A program made the translations under genes and the position numbers. Below the pieces are notes generated by a model that worked only from the letters and a program-made list of their open reading frames with translations, did no database searches and was not told the origin of the DNA. A stretch of DNA of 64,000 bases from Patiria pectinifera. Taxonomy: Eukaryota; Echinodermata; Asteroidea; Valvatida; Asterinidae. The stretch lies in NCBI GenBank assembly GCA_029964075.1, contig CM057138.1, forward strand, positions 7,868,932 through 7,932,931, in the 5' to 3' direction. This document shows positions 13,206-28,200 of the stretch, one piece after another; within the stretch, counting starts at the first letter, position 1; the number at the start of each line of letters is the position of its first letter.

Positions 13206-16200
13206 CTGGAAAATATCAGGGGAAAAAATAAATCACATTAACACTATCAAGATTTGGTTTGATACTGAGAGTGGACGAAGACCCAATTGATCTCTGCTGT
13301 GCATGCGACCTAGGTAGTACTAACTGCATTTAATAGGAGAAAACACAGTTCTGAAACTTAGTTTTAACTGAAAGAGGGTAAATTAACACATAAAACTACT
13401 CAGATAAAATGGAAAAGCATCACATGCAGCATTTCAAATATTTCTACTCACATGAACTAAAATACAAGAAGGATAAATAACTTGACTGAGCACACCCATT
13501 TTGTTTGCGCTGCCATATACGATACATGGTGAAATGTGTGATACTGCACAATGTTGGCCAAACTAACCAAACTGGGGCACAGGGTACTCACTGAGCAAAT
13601 ACATATGACTCTCTGTACTTACCTCTGTTCTGATTGTTCTACTCCCCTGGGTGGGGCAGGTGTTGATGTAGTGGTCAAACAAAAGCTTAGGGTCTGTGAT
13701 CTTCAGTCGTTCATCTGCATCCAGACTGTACTCGAGGCCTTTGAGACCACCAAAGACTATCAATAAATGCCTACAAGGAAAAAAATTATGCACTCTCCTG
13801 TTATCCATTTATGTCAACAATGGCTTTGCAGTCATGTTTTTCACTCTGACAATTTCTTTCAAAACAAAGATTTCTACAAAGAAGAGATGAATTATCATGG
13901 TGTTCTTGCAAACATTGATCTTGTTATTGATGTCTTTCAGATCTTTGTCAAATAACCTTGACCATGTTGACAGTGTTTAATTTACTCAAATGCATGACAC
14001 AGGCCATGTTCACACACCGTGTTAGCTAAAACGGTAAAAGTTAAAACGGTCGCTCACCACGGGAGGCACGTCGTAAAAATAAAACTTCCGAGTATCCAGA
14101 CATCGTTTTAAGTGTAGCAAGTTCAACTCGAAGTAGTTTATCTCAATATCTGAGGTCGTGTAGAACATCCGCCTCGGCAAAAACCGCACGCTAAAAAGAG
14201 CCTTCACTCTTCCATTTTTACAGTTCGCTACACTTGGTCTGAGCCCCTCACCGTGTGATGTGTGTTGCCATGCCATATTTGACATCGCAGCCTCGGCCGG
14301 TCATGTAGCGAGGCACGCGGTAAACATGACGACAGTCACTTGTCCACCACGGCGATTTCCCCATTTTTTGGAAGTATCGTACATCGGCCTAGCATAGTAC
14401 ACCATTTGTGTTTACATTTTGGGGGCTATTTTCTGTTAGTACCTTTCGTGGTGCAAAAAGACATAAAAAATGTTCTGAAAAGTTGTTCGAAAACCAGTGA
14501 TCTAAACAAGACGTCATTAATTGAACAGATTTCACTCAAGGTTTACTGCATCAACGCGCAACATGTCAGTCATGTAAAAATACACGTGATATTAACGTTG
14601 CAATATTGACCAATCAACGCCAAGGTTTTCCTGGTAGTTGAATATATTAGTGTATTATGATAATTATGCTCCGGTTAGAGGTTGTTGCGTTGGCATCTAC
14701 ACGTTTGTCATCACATCGTGAGTCAAGTGCGGGTGAGCATGATGTGAAACTCGGACCACGTGGTCAGAAAACTTGCGGAAATTGGACTTGAAATTGGATT
14801 TTTTTTTAATGGTAGGAAAATTAGGACATTGTTTGCATAATAGAAAAGCGCGCCACAGAGAAGGCGTTACGTAACTCCGGGTCGCTGCGCTGGCTAAAAC
14901 AGGGAGCGTTTTAGCTAAAACCGTTCAGAAATCATACTAGGAGATAAACTCGTTCTGGTTATTCGCTAAACCCTCCCTCCGAGGGGGTTTAAGTTGCCGT
15001 TTTATCTTCGAGTTCAACCTGATTCGGTCTAAATAAAAAAGCGTTCAGACATCGTTTTAGCAAGAAAGTTACACTGAATCGAGTTCAACCGGTGTTTTAA
15101 AGGAATTTAAAAGTGTCTGAACGACCCCATAGGCTAAACTGGGGTAAAAACGCCTGATTTTTAAGTTTTGGTTAAATAGCTTGGTACTACTTTGAGACAC
15201 TAGGAAATAAATGCGTGGCTTCATGCAATACATGTCTCCTGTATCGTGTACAAATATAATATCATGGTCATTATATTGATAAGTGGAAATTTTTCCCCCT
15301 TTTCGGGAGGAAGTTTGGCGGGTGTTTTTACCCGTGTCTCGGATTGGACCCATTGAAAGCGGAAGCTAACGCAACTGGAGTGTTTATCCAATGGGCGCTA
15401 GTAATCAGTGGTGCGCGCGTGTATTATCTTTTTACTAACAAACCGGAAAGTGGTTTTTGACAATGCTAGGTAGGGGAAACTTTTCTGCCAGGGAGGCTAA
15501 AAAATGAACCAGGGTTTCTAAAGTGGTGAAGCATGTATTTTGGGTGGAAGGAATTCTCAGTTTTTCCAGTCAGTGTGGGGGTGAAGTGCCACCATTGGGG
15601 ATGCCTGGTGAGATGTCGCCTCCTGCTAAACAAATTTTCCATTTTGATTGTTCTGACAACTATGTCAGTAGCAAAAGTCTATACCTGAAAGCAGAAAGCT
15701 CTAACTGGTCTACATCTGTGCCCCTCTCTGACGTTCCCAGTGTGACATCGTACCCATCTTTGTAGGGACTCTGAGAGAATACAGCCCCAAGGCCTGATGC
15801 AAGCCTAACAGAGTATCCCCAGTACAGGCCAGCCTCTGTGCAGGGTGCCGCAGGTGAGACCACGGTACCTCGTAATGTTTTTCTTTCTGCAAATTCAAGA
15901 CCAATTCAAACTGGCATCAATTTCATTCTGAATTTGGAAATAGAAAGTCACAAAAATGTGTTTGCAAAGCCGAGTTATAAACAATCCTGTTTCAAGTCCA
16001 AATAACGTGATGTTTAATGTTATAATAGTAGGAATCGAGCTTACACACCAAGAATAAGTAGGAATATGAGTGTCTGGATGCACAGCTGACATGCAAGAAC
16101 TTTATTTTTTTCCCTATTTGGCCTTGAACACGGACTTGAGTCTGACTCTTGTCTTAGTCTTCATAATCCTACTCATAACTTAAAGCCCAGACCACTCACA

Positions 16201-19200
16201 CCATACTTTCCAAATTTTGTTCATACTAGAACACCTTACACTTCATTTTGTCCAACATACTGGACTGAAATACAGTTGTTTTGCTTGTTAGAAAATCTGT
16301 CTCTTTTGGAATGGTTTCTCGTACTGTTCTTCTGACGGCAAAGCCCCAACACCTATTTGTAATTGTTAAAATTGTTCTTTGGATCCCCCCTCTCAAATAT
16401 CACCTTACTTCTAAACGGTTTATAGCATGAGTGTCACAGAGTGACTTTATTTTAATAAAACGAATGTACTTTTTATTGGTTGTAGAAACAAGTTTATTTT
16501 TATGTGGCCTGAATCTAGTACATTGGAGTTGTAGAAACAACATTTATTTTTATGTGGCCGGAATCTAGTACATTGGCAGTTGGAATTTGGAATGTGTTTT
16601 ATGTAGAGGGTAACACAATGTTCTTTTATTGAGGCTCTCATACCCAACATTCCGGGGATAGGTGAGCTAGCCAAACCATGTTTTATTGAGCCTGTGACGT
16701 TTAAATAATTAAGCCACACCTAGTTTGTCATTGGTCAATGGGGCTTACGTAATACTCAAATGTGAATGTTAAATAGGCAATGAGAAGCCTGAGTGGAGAG
16801 AATAAAATTATCATGTTAATTTATGCATAGGACTAAATTTATTTTGGGTATACAAGCGTGGGCAAATGTAAGAGAAAGGAGTTGCTAAGAGAAATTCCGA
16901 GTAGAGGGCAGTGGCCGGACTCGAAGTGGTTTTTTGAGACTTAGAAGCCAAGGGAGATAGGGCAATGCATAGCCAGCCTGCGGCAGAGCTAATGAGAGCT
17001 CATTGAGTCTGAACTAATGAGAGTTCACGAACCAGAAATTCAGCAGTGTATAAGCCAGGAGTCCTTCAATTCCTGTAAGTTAAACTATAAATAAAATTAT
17101 TGTTGTATTAAACTGTGCTTAATTTATTCATTTTTGCGGGAACATAATATCACTTTAATAACTGGAGACTAATTTTTATGAGATTTTGGAAGATTAAGCG
17201 TGAAATGTATTGGCTAGAACTTGGCATTAATTTTGTATAAAATACAATAAGGCCTATACTGCGAACAAATTTGTTATTGCTATGTTTTCAGGGCTTTTAA
17301 TCTTGGTTTTGGAATAGCGTCCCCGTGACCAGAGGAGTGAGGCCGGACCGCAGCGGCGGGACCAGAGGACCGTGTGGACTCCGCTGGCCAAGTGGGAAAG
17401 CTACGGGCATAGAGCATTTTGCTGGACACGAGACAACAAGAGACACTCGGACACTACTTTTCTATGCTGTAACTAATAATTGTGATTGTACTAAATACTG
17501 GAAGTTGCCCCTTAATCTAAATTCAATAAGGAATATAAATCGTGTGTATGATAAATCTGTAAATAAATATAAATATTGTAAAGAGAAGAGTGAAGGCCTA
17601 GTTTTCTCTGAGTGTCAGTACTGTTCATTGGATGGTGACTATAACCAAGGGTCCATTTCATGGGGGTGGGCAAACCCTGGGATGTGACAATGAGCTTCAA
17701 CAATGATCCCATGTGTGCATAATACTATGAACTCATGCTGACCTCATCGGACACAAAATTACAATTGATTTTGGGTAAAAAAATGACTTCTACTTCAATA
17801 CTGGTCCTGGCCTCATCAGTCATGGCATCAATGACCAGTGGAGAGCATGCACAAATTGATAGGACAATGGTACTTTAACAAGCTCGAAAAGATCTTGGAA
17901 GCTGCGGCCGAACTACAGACCTGCTGTAGCCTATAAGTCATGTACACGATGTAAAAGTCTGTTCTTATGAAGCACAATGACCGTCAACTGAAAAGGATTC
18001 CCATTATTTTGTTGAACGTCAGTTGGTGCATTGAGCGCTTTATAGCCTGTGGAACACCAAATTTGTGTGCAGCCTAGCGCCAATGCTTAATGAGTGACCA
18101 TGTGACTCAATTTTTCACAACTGCAATAAATTGGTACAAGTAGCTGGTCAGTAGTGGAGACATGAAGCACATGTTTTGCAAGGGCCTAAGGGACAAGGTG
18201 ACTGATTACCAAAAAAGGCATTTGGTGAAGTTTGTTACTAACCAACCAACGGAGAGACATGAGTACATTGTACTTGTAGAGCTGCTTCCCCACAGCTAAT
18301 AATAAGCAGAAATAAAACGAGTGTTGCATGGTTATTTACGCAATCAACTGTCATTTCCAACATCAGAAGTAATCGAGGAACAACAGGTTAGGTGTTGTCT
18401 GATGCCCCTTGGTGGTACAATGATTCACAAGTGGCCTTGCTCAGTGGCATCCCACCAAATTAATTCACTTATAACTCTTGAACAAAATGATCAATCAGTT
18501 TATACTTTGTTATCAGATAGATCATAAAATGATAAACATTTTTTTTTGTCGTGTATGTGAAATCGCTTGACCTTTACTTTCAGGACTACCTGAGGGTCAA
18601 AGTTAGGTGAATTCAAAATACAGACAGAAGCCTCAATATCAAAACAAACCAAATTTCTCTTCCAAACTGTTCAGGGGATGATGAAACCTGGTGTGAGAAT
18701 GTTGTCTGAATAACAGTAAATATTGGACAAATACATGTATTTTCTTCAATATTAAAGAGTTCATTTCAGCGTTGTAATTGGTTGGTCCTTTTTTGATTTA
18801 AATAAATCGAAAAAGGGACATTGTACTCAAAGTTTTTACATAACTTTTTCAAAATGAAAAGAGCTTCAATTTGGAAAATACTTGTGTAGTGTTTCCCTCA
18901 CTCAAGGTAATTACATCTCAATTTAAGTCGTGGCCAAGTTGAGCAGAAAGCAGCCTTAATTAAACATTGTGAGCAATCCAGAACTAGGAAAATTACAGTA
19001 GAACGCAACAAAAAGTAATTTGATATGGAAGTGATTGCCCCTTTAACTGTGTGACCTTTCGTTAACGTTAACGCTTCACATAAAACAGAATTGTGTCACT
19101 GCCACCCTGTATCACCCCTTGCACAGTAAGGTCTATGATATGCGAGCAGATTCGGCAATTAAGTGTGCAAAACAAGACAGTGTCTTGACCTCAGTGTCAG

Positions 19201-22200
19201 TGACAGTGTCTTGACCAAAAAATGGCATCCAAGGTGACCAACCCACAGCTTGGTCCACATTTCTGATTGAAATGACATCACAGTTTCTAAAGACCACTCA
19301 GATTGGCTGGCGTGCGGGGTTGCAAAAAATGTACATGCTACAATTTATCAGACGTTCAACCGTGGCCCTGCCCACGTGAGTGTCTGATTCTCAGACTAGT
19401 ACTGTATTTGGTGTACATGTGTTTTTGCAGGTATAACCAGTCATGCTCTCCACAAACGTTGTAGTTTTCATCATTAATGTGGTTAAAAACCTGGACTTCA
19501 ACTCATGCTCTTGTGAAAGTAACAACTGAACTTTCTCCAGTGAACACTTGCTAATATAATGGAGAGACTCAGGCAGTGCCGCCAGCCAGATCTACAAAAT
19601 ACATGTAGAACTTGTCCAACTCCGGTGAGTTGTGATATTAGCAGTTCCGGTATTTTGAATGCTAAAATATCATTATTAAAGGACACTGCATCCTTGAAAC
19701 TGCCAGATTGAGCTGCAAAACATGGTTAACACAGAAAAATTTCGATTGGAAAGAAGATTTAAAAGTGGAATATAAAAGTCCACACAACCATACTTGACGA
19801 ATTGGCTGTATTTGTGTTATCCTTGCGAGAACTAATTTCAGGGTTCAAAATTTTGACCCTCAAATAGCAAGCTGTTTGGGCGCTAATTGTGATTCCAGTC
19901 ACATAAGTTCCTTTGAAAACAATTAATAAAACATGTGTTTTTATCTGTTTAGTAAATACATGGGAAAATGTACCATGAAAAACCACCCACTATTGTTTTA
20001 GATTAATCAAATTACCGCACCTTTTTCAGCCTTAGAGTTTACTTTTGAGCAATGGGAATTTTGTTCTGCTGTAGCGTATGCTTCCACTGCTCAGGCCGCA
20101 CAGCCTGATGCATGCCAATTGCATACATGGGCATGTATAGTATCAGAGCATCGCATGCAGCGTGGGAGAGTGCAAGAGACAGTCAACACTTGTGTGTTTG
20201 TACTAGTTTCAAGTAGTATTTGAAATGTATACAAGTATGCTAATTTCAAGCAGTATACAAAACAGCATAGTATGAAGGGAAGTAGTAGGAATTACTGGTC
20301 CCTCGGTGTAGGTCAGCTTGACTACCTCCCGACGCGAAGCGGAGGTAGGTAGTCAAGCTGACCTACACCGAGGGACCAGTAATTCCAACTACTTTCCAGA
20401 AATATACCATGGTGTATTTGTATATTATAACACCTCACCCACAGATTCTGTGTCTTGATTGGCCGAGAGCGAGTCACATGTTACTTTCTACTTTTGCTAT
20501 CTTTCTGTGCACGGCCAAAAGTACTATGCGCATAGCAACCAAAGTACTATACCATTAGCAACCAAAGTACTATTTCCACGGAGCGGTATTTGTGTGCAAA
20601 TGCATGCTGGTGTGCGCGTAGCGCGTATTACTCCAAAGAGAGCGCGCCGCAGGCTTGGGTTCAAACATTTCGTGAAGGGTTAGTTTTTAAGAGAGAAATA
20701 CATTTTCCACCAATTTTGTATTGAAATTGAAGTTTATTTCAACTGTGTTCAGATTTAAATCATGTAAAATATTAAAATCAAGCAGAATCTGTGGGTGAAG
20801 TGTTATAAAACAAATATTGAATGCTTTATCTCGTGGTGAAGTAAAACTAGCCTCCCTCGGTGATCCATGGACCATTCTAAAATAGAATGTCCATGGATCA
20901 CCTCGGGAGGCTAGTTTTACTACACCACTCGAAGCATTCAATATTTGTATACTACACCTCATAAATATGTAGTAGCCTCACTGCCTTTTTAGTGGCCTCA
21001 CTGCCTTGTCGATAACGGCCTTCATAGGTTTTGCATCTTTTCAGAACAAGATATTCAAGTTCTTCGTCAGTTAATGAAATAGTCTGGTGCCAACACTCTT
21101 TAATGTGTCTCTACTGCAGTAGTTACAAGGACTACGTCAACAGACTGGTTCCATAAAGATTTCGTGCCACAGACTACATATGTCTACGAGGCGGGTTCCA
21201 GAGGGAATTTTTTAATGCTACCAGAAAAAAAACTACCACATGGCAGCAAGCTGGATACTCACCGGGAAGACGTCACCAGGGCGCGTACCATTTTTACTTC
21301 CTGGACGCGCGGCGGAATCGGTCAATGACGCGCTCCAATTTGATCATGAATATGTATGAGGTGTAGTAATATAGTGTACCGTACATTGAATTGTCTGACA
21401 TCAAAGACACAAAAGTTAGGGGCAAACACCATGTCCAAGGAGGTTTATTTACAGCTGAAAATGCGTATTTGTATGCCAAAAAATGACTGCTGCATCGAAA
21501 GTGAACAATTTTTTTTTCTCCTTTCCTTTCCTAAGGAACAGATTAGTTTCTTTCAAACCATTCCTTTGAAATAGGATACGTAAACAATCTAAACCATAAC
21601 ATTTTCTGTGATTTTAGGATTCAATTTTTGAATAACACAAGACACTTTGGTGGAAAAATAACACAGTCCTAGGATTTTGTTCATACCTGAGTTGATATAG
21701 TCGGTACCTGCCATCTTGACAGTAACCCTCAATCCTGGCTGTAGCTGTCTGTCTATCCGTACCTCCTACATCAAGAATACAAGAGATTGATAAATTGTCA
21801 TCAAAAGTGCAGAAGATCTATTGCGGACCAAATGTCAAATCCTAATTACAGTGTGCAACTGAAAACCTTTTGGCAATGCCTGCAAAGAAAATCCACTTCA
21901 TGTAAAATATTCACACCTGGCATGGCGGCAATCTTTTTGTCTTGCCTGAATATAGCCAGCACTGAATATAGCCACTGAATTTTCAGTCACACTGTCAAGA
22001 TTAGCGACACATAAAAAGCATATCACATGAGTGACTATTCGCTATGTGATATAAACAGGTCAGCAACATGCATTTGAAGCAAATTTCTGAAAGAAACAAG
22101 TCCGACTAAAATTACTACTAGCTTAAAATAGCTGAATTCTGAGGGCCACATTGTGTACTCGGAAATTTGTTTGTGTGATAATATATTATCATTCAGTGAG

Positions 22201-25200
22201 AAATGCAACTAGCACCAAAAAGGGCACATTCCAGATGTAAGCATCCATTCTGATGAAAGTGTCACAGGACATGTGACAGCTATGTGGCCTTACCTTCAGA
22301 AGACCCACATTAACGATTGAGCCCTTTCCTTGGCCCACAGCCCGGTCTAGGACCACACCTTCTCTGTATGGACAAGCTTCATCGATGCGTAAATGATGGG
22401 GGCAGTCTAGAGGGTTGAGCAGTCCTGCAGGTAGTGCAGAAAGGAATCTGAAGGGTTGTGAGTTTGTCAATGGTTAATAAGGTTGCCTAGTAGACTGGAG
22501 AGTTGACTTCAGATATTCAATTGTACATACAGGCAATGCCTTAAAACTCCTGAAATTGCAATCAATAGCAATTAAAGGTATAATGAATGATGCGTGCGCA
22601 CTTGCTAGTATTTGTCGGTTCAGTGCGTGACATCGTATAAAACAAAACATACATGTACAAATTAAAATTTTATTAGGAAAAAAACCCCATATTTTGTGAA
22701 AAGCAACTGTTACGTGCGAGGCCTGAACTATTGATTAATTACAGTTGTGCATACTTTTTAGGCCTTTAAGAAAATTCCCGCCAGGATCAAAACTCCAGGC
22801 CCAATCATGCTTTGAGCAAGTGGTACTCATTTGTAGTGCAAACAAAACACAAACATTTTGATAACAAACCTGCAAACTTTAAGTCATTATGCATCGGAAA
22901 GAAGTTCTTCCTCAAATACCTTTGGGAGAAACATATAGCAAAGACAATATAAATTGTTAATCCAGGTTTACTAAATGTCTTCCTTTCATACATGTCATAA
23001 TGCTTTGGACATTAACTTGCCTTGTCTCTATGTAACCTATTGGGTGCAATAACCCAGAAGTGTTATTGTTATACCATGGTATTGGATTGTGAAATTTCAA
23101 TTGTTGGGACTTTCACGTGAAGTATTGCAAAAGGTCATGTACGATGACCTGAGGGGCTCCGCGGATGCATGTTACATCACCCCATGTGTCCCGATAACAT
23201 TTCATAAACCTTTCATCCTTATCAATGACTTTTGAACATTTTTGTCCCTGCTGCTTTGTACAAGACAGCAAGAATAGAGCCCTTGGCACTAGGAGGGTGA
23301 TGTTAGCTGTGACATGCGCATGTCATCGTGGACCTGTGTTCATGTCAGTATAGATGTGTGTTTTATCAAAGACTGAAGAACTGGAGTCTTTAATTAAAAT
23401 GCATGAGAGTGTCAGAACAGTCTTTGAGAAAATGACATTTTAAAGATAGTGTTACTTCTCAAAAACTCAAAAACCTCTTTAAAGAATGAAACCATGGTAT
23501 AACAAAACAATTCTTGTCTGCCATGTAGTCCATGGGTTTTGTTCGCCCTTGGGGGCAAATGGCAAAATGCTACAGACTGCGCCACAACAAACAACAAATG
23601 TATAACGGATATCACATGGACAGATAGCTCAATGGTAAAACGTGGTTTGTTGTTGTATACGTAGTTGTAAAATAAATGTTGACTGGGAGCAGTACGTAAA
23701 TGGGAAACGCCCGTTGTCCGCTTTGTGGTAGACAGGCAGCTTTTCTGCCTGTCGCCTGCTTCACGGTAAAGCAACTCCTGAACACACATAACACCTTTTC
23801 TTCTTCATAGTATAGTGGTGATGTTGGGTTGTGGAACATGGCGTTTTAAACACTCAAGGGTCCTTGACATCATCAAAGCAGCGACTGTTTCATGTCTGGT
23901 CTTAGATTTGTACTTTCAGGATTGGTGTTTTTGAGCATGAAGTTTTCCATTTTCCAGTATTTATATAATAGTTTTTAATGCTTGTACATGTACATGTAAT
24001 TGTGAGGACAGAGCACCTCAATTTTCTGAATGGCTGCCACTAGTGTGTGCACATGGTAAGGGCTGTCCGCACACAAACGGTCAACTTGAAAATGTGCGGT
24101 ACTGACTGTATTGGTAATTTTCGTTACATGAACTGAATTCTCCTTCATTTTCAGTCAGATAAATCTATATAAATACAGAGGTGTAGCAAGGTCATTTTTA
24201 TTGGGGGGGGTTGAAAAGTTTGTGAAAAGGGCACTCACACATCCATGCTAAACTGTGGACGGGGTTTTCCTCGGGACACTTGGCCTCCGTAAAAAAAAGA
24301 AGATGTGTGTGTGTGTGTGTGTTTGGGGGCGGGGACTGGTACCATCTTCCGATGGGGGCACTGTTCAAATCGGACGATCATGGACACAATCGGACAATAG
24401 GTGTCACTTTTCAGGACGGCACCATTACCGACGGCTGTTGTGCAAAATTCAAACAAAAAAAAGGCCACTTGTTTAAACGCTGGTGAAAAGAGGGTACTTG
24501 AATAAAAAACGGCAGTCTTTACAATATTTGGGGGGTAAATACCCCCCTCACCACCACCCCCCCCCCAGCTGGCTAAACGTACAACTGCGAGTAAGACTAC
24601 CGTCAACCCTATGCCGGGTCAACAATAATCTGGTGCAACGGCACTGACAAGGCAGAAATCCATTCGTTTCAGCAATATCCCCATCTTATTTTGTGCCGCG
24701 ACTTTTTTGTCATTGTCTCCATATTAAACCCTACTCTTACACTAAAAAATACACAACAAAACCTACCTTCTATCAAAAACAAATTAGAACAGTGCAATGT
24801 AGCTGAACAGTTTCTGGAAATTATTGGCCCAAACTATATACAATCGGCCTGCGCCTGTTTTATACCTCCCGTTTTGTAGTTTTTGGGCTGGTTCTCTAGC
24901 AAACTACATTTAATCTTTCAACTACATTTTTTTTACCCCACAGATGGCACTTCCTATAATTACACACTCGCAACTACCGGTATCTACGGAGACCCTCATG
25001 GTCCATAATTATTCCCTGTGTTGGGTCCATTTAGTTTTTCTTTGTCTCCTTCTCTTTTTGTTGGGGGGGGGGTGCAAGGCTGCTTTAACTTTTTAACAAA
25101 CCTCCTTAAGGACTTTCATTTCTGGGACTTCATGGCATTTCTTGGGATTTCATTTGTAATGCAGGTACCGTATACTCTTCCAAAACCAATTTCCCCAGAG

Positions 25201-28200
25201 ATGACACTTCCAAACAAAACTTTCAATTTGACTGTTACAGGATAATTTACCAGTTTCTGTTAGCCTATTGGGGCTTATAGTTTCTTATTTTGTGTCCCTT
25301 GTACTTGTTTTTCTATAGGGGTTACTGTAATTTCTACCAATTTACCCAGTTGACATTACTCATCACCAACACAAATACGCCCTAGCCTATCAGGATCGGG
25401 TACATCAGCTTGGGAAATATATCGAAATCTCGATAAGAGACATGCTGGCATTATTTCACATTGAATGGATGGCGAAGTAGATAAATTTACATAGGTACGG
25501 ACACCATGATGTAGCCGAATTTAAGTGTCATGCCAGTGGCCAAAAACTGCTATAAATAACAACCGCTATTGCAAACATTTTGGTGTACCTCATCATGTTC
25601 ATAATAGCAACATTTTACTGTACTAATTACTCTGTTACATTTCAGTCCAGACGAATTGTGCCACAAACACCTCATTTCGATACCACTTGACTTCATTCCT
25701 CCTCCACCTCAAATCAGCAACTCCCCATCTTTTTTTAAAAATTGTTTTTATTAAGGGAATAAATATGTGCTTGGCCGGTTTTTAACAAGTATGTTTTAAA
25801 CCATCTCAGGGGCGTCCAGGCCAGTTTTAAACGTTCTTGTTTAATACTGGCCAAGCAGGTATTTATTCCCATTCATAAATACCTATTGAGTCAAAACTTC
25901 AAAACAAGTCAAAATGTATAAATTTCCAATGACTTTGTTTAACAATTTCACATCATGTCCCTTCTCTCTATGTTATGGTATGTGCCTCTTGCAAGTAGTC
26001 GTGAACGTCTCCTTTTATGGAGATTGGTGTGCGCATGGCACATACTGCGGGATGTGGCACAGTTTATTCTGGCATATGAATGGTTCCTGCAAAGGGTCCC
26101 TTGAAGTGATTTATTATACTTGCTGAGAACGAAAAGGGTCGCTTTTACATTCCAAACAGGTCCAAACCAAAGCCTAAATCAAACTCGAACTGAGCTTGGG
26201 GGTTGACTTGCAGCACTAATGAAATTACAGTATCCAAGACAAATGGTAACAAAAAAAAAATTGAAAGCGAGAGGGACATACTGTGGACACTCTAGGAACT
26301 GCAAGATTCTTGCCAGCTGCACATTGGGGTTTCCTTTCTTGCCAATGCCATCAAAGTTTCCATCTGTGTTCCTGCAAAGCAGCAATTGAATAAGTATGAA
26401 AAAGACAATTCTCAGAATATCGCAAGAGAATTCTCGGTTTCATCAGTGTTTTCTTTTCTAGAGTAAGGGTTACCTGTAGCTTTAAACCTATGGCATAAAA
26501 TTCATCGAACTAGTTCTTGGAATCCCGTTATTCTTGGAAGTTTTGTCCCTAAGAATATTGAAACAGACTTAAATGTTAGATGGTATGCAATCCTTGAAAA
26601 CTTTTTATGAGAGATGTGCATTTTTTTAGGGGGGGGGGGCAAAAAGATACAGGCTTGGTTAACGTTAGAGCCTAAATCTTTTTACAAATATTTGGGATTT
26701 CCAAGTACACCCAGAAATTCAAAACCCACAGTCTATTTTCTCAAGATTATTAGTCAAGTACTTGTTAGACTTGGTAAAAGACTTCCTACCAAACGGTAAT
26801 GTAACAGTGGCTGAGCTGTTCATTCCAGAATCCATCCAAATCCTGGAAAACCAGTATTTCAATTGGTAATTAGGGTTAATCTAACTTCCAGATATAATAT
26901 ACAGATATTATTCTTCCTTGGAGTCCGCCCAAATACTCCCAAAACCACCACTTTTTTGCATGAACCCAATGGCACATTCGTCTTCCTTGAACAGGCATGA
27001 AACTGGGAATTTAGAAAGGAGGAGGAAATTCCAAACAACACAAGACTTTGTACAGTGATTTTCAATTTGTAATGGCATTTACGAGAAGTAAAAAGTGTGG
27101 AAATCAGTGAATCCAAGGAAAAGTTGCATGCCTGCTTAAACTTCTTTGACATAGAAAAAGGGTTGTGCTCTACCTTTATCAATCCTACAATATCCTCAGA
27201 CATTTCCAGTTGGATTTTAAAGAACCTGGGAGGATTTGGAATAATGTACTGAATCCACTTACTCTGAGGGCATCCCTGACTCATCAAAGATAACGATTTC
27301 ATCTACACAGAACACAACCATGGCTCTGGCAATCTGTAGGGAAAGGGGTAAACAAACATCCCCGTCACTTGAATCAAGAAAGGTGTTCAACAGAGACATA
27401 TATGATGAATTCAAGGAGCAAATTTTATGCAATGCATTTAGGTAACTTATGAAGGGTGTTTTGAAGGTTTGTTAAGATTTTAAGCATCTACAAACTTGGT
27501 GTCACAAACACAGATTGTTTATATTTTATTTGCAATGACTTCACAAGAAGTCACTATTTCCAGATTCTCTAGCAATCTGTGTAACACAACCTGATTTTGA
27601 TTCTTTCAAAACACATGTCAGTGAATATGATTTCTAGATACAAGCACATCATACCTATATAATTTATTATTATTATGGCTTTTATAAACATCCTTTTGTT
27701 GAGTAATCTGTGAAAATCTGGTTACTTCACCAGTTGGCTGTTTATCATCATGTTCAGAAATCTGGTCCACAAAAGTTTGTTGCTATTGTGGTTATTCATT
27801 GTAGCAATTATTGGCGGCCAATGCTCCGCATAACTGCATTAAACAAAGGAAGCCAAAGGGGATGTTCATCACAGTCAAATGTTTGGTAAGCGGTTTTCAC
27901 TGCACGGTACTTTTAAAGGAAACTAAGGATCAAGATTTCTATAGAGTTTACAATGTTCACCCTATCACAACACAAATTGCAGTTACTTGATTACTATTAC
28001 AGTACCTGGCCTGCAAGGTACGTTCTCAGCTCTGGTGATTGTGCATTTTCTAAGATTGATCCTGGAAGAGCAACACTCACTGTCCAAGCACGGCCTACAT
28101 GTAAAAATGTAAAATTCCGTGAAAATTTTTTAAAACAGTGTAATTGCTTTTAACCACCAATAAACTTGCATTTACCATTCCGCTCCCAATCCCTTGAAAT

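Noticed and set aside
17325-17687. 120-residue plus-strand frame
   Set aside because: Lies inside the solo LTR and has no recognisable domain.
26859-27302. 147-residue minus-strand frame
   Set aside because: Only its first part (27302-27263) is a SPOUT1 exon; the rest reads through the intron.
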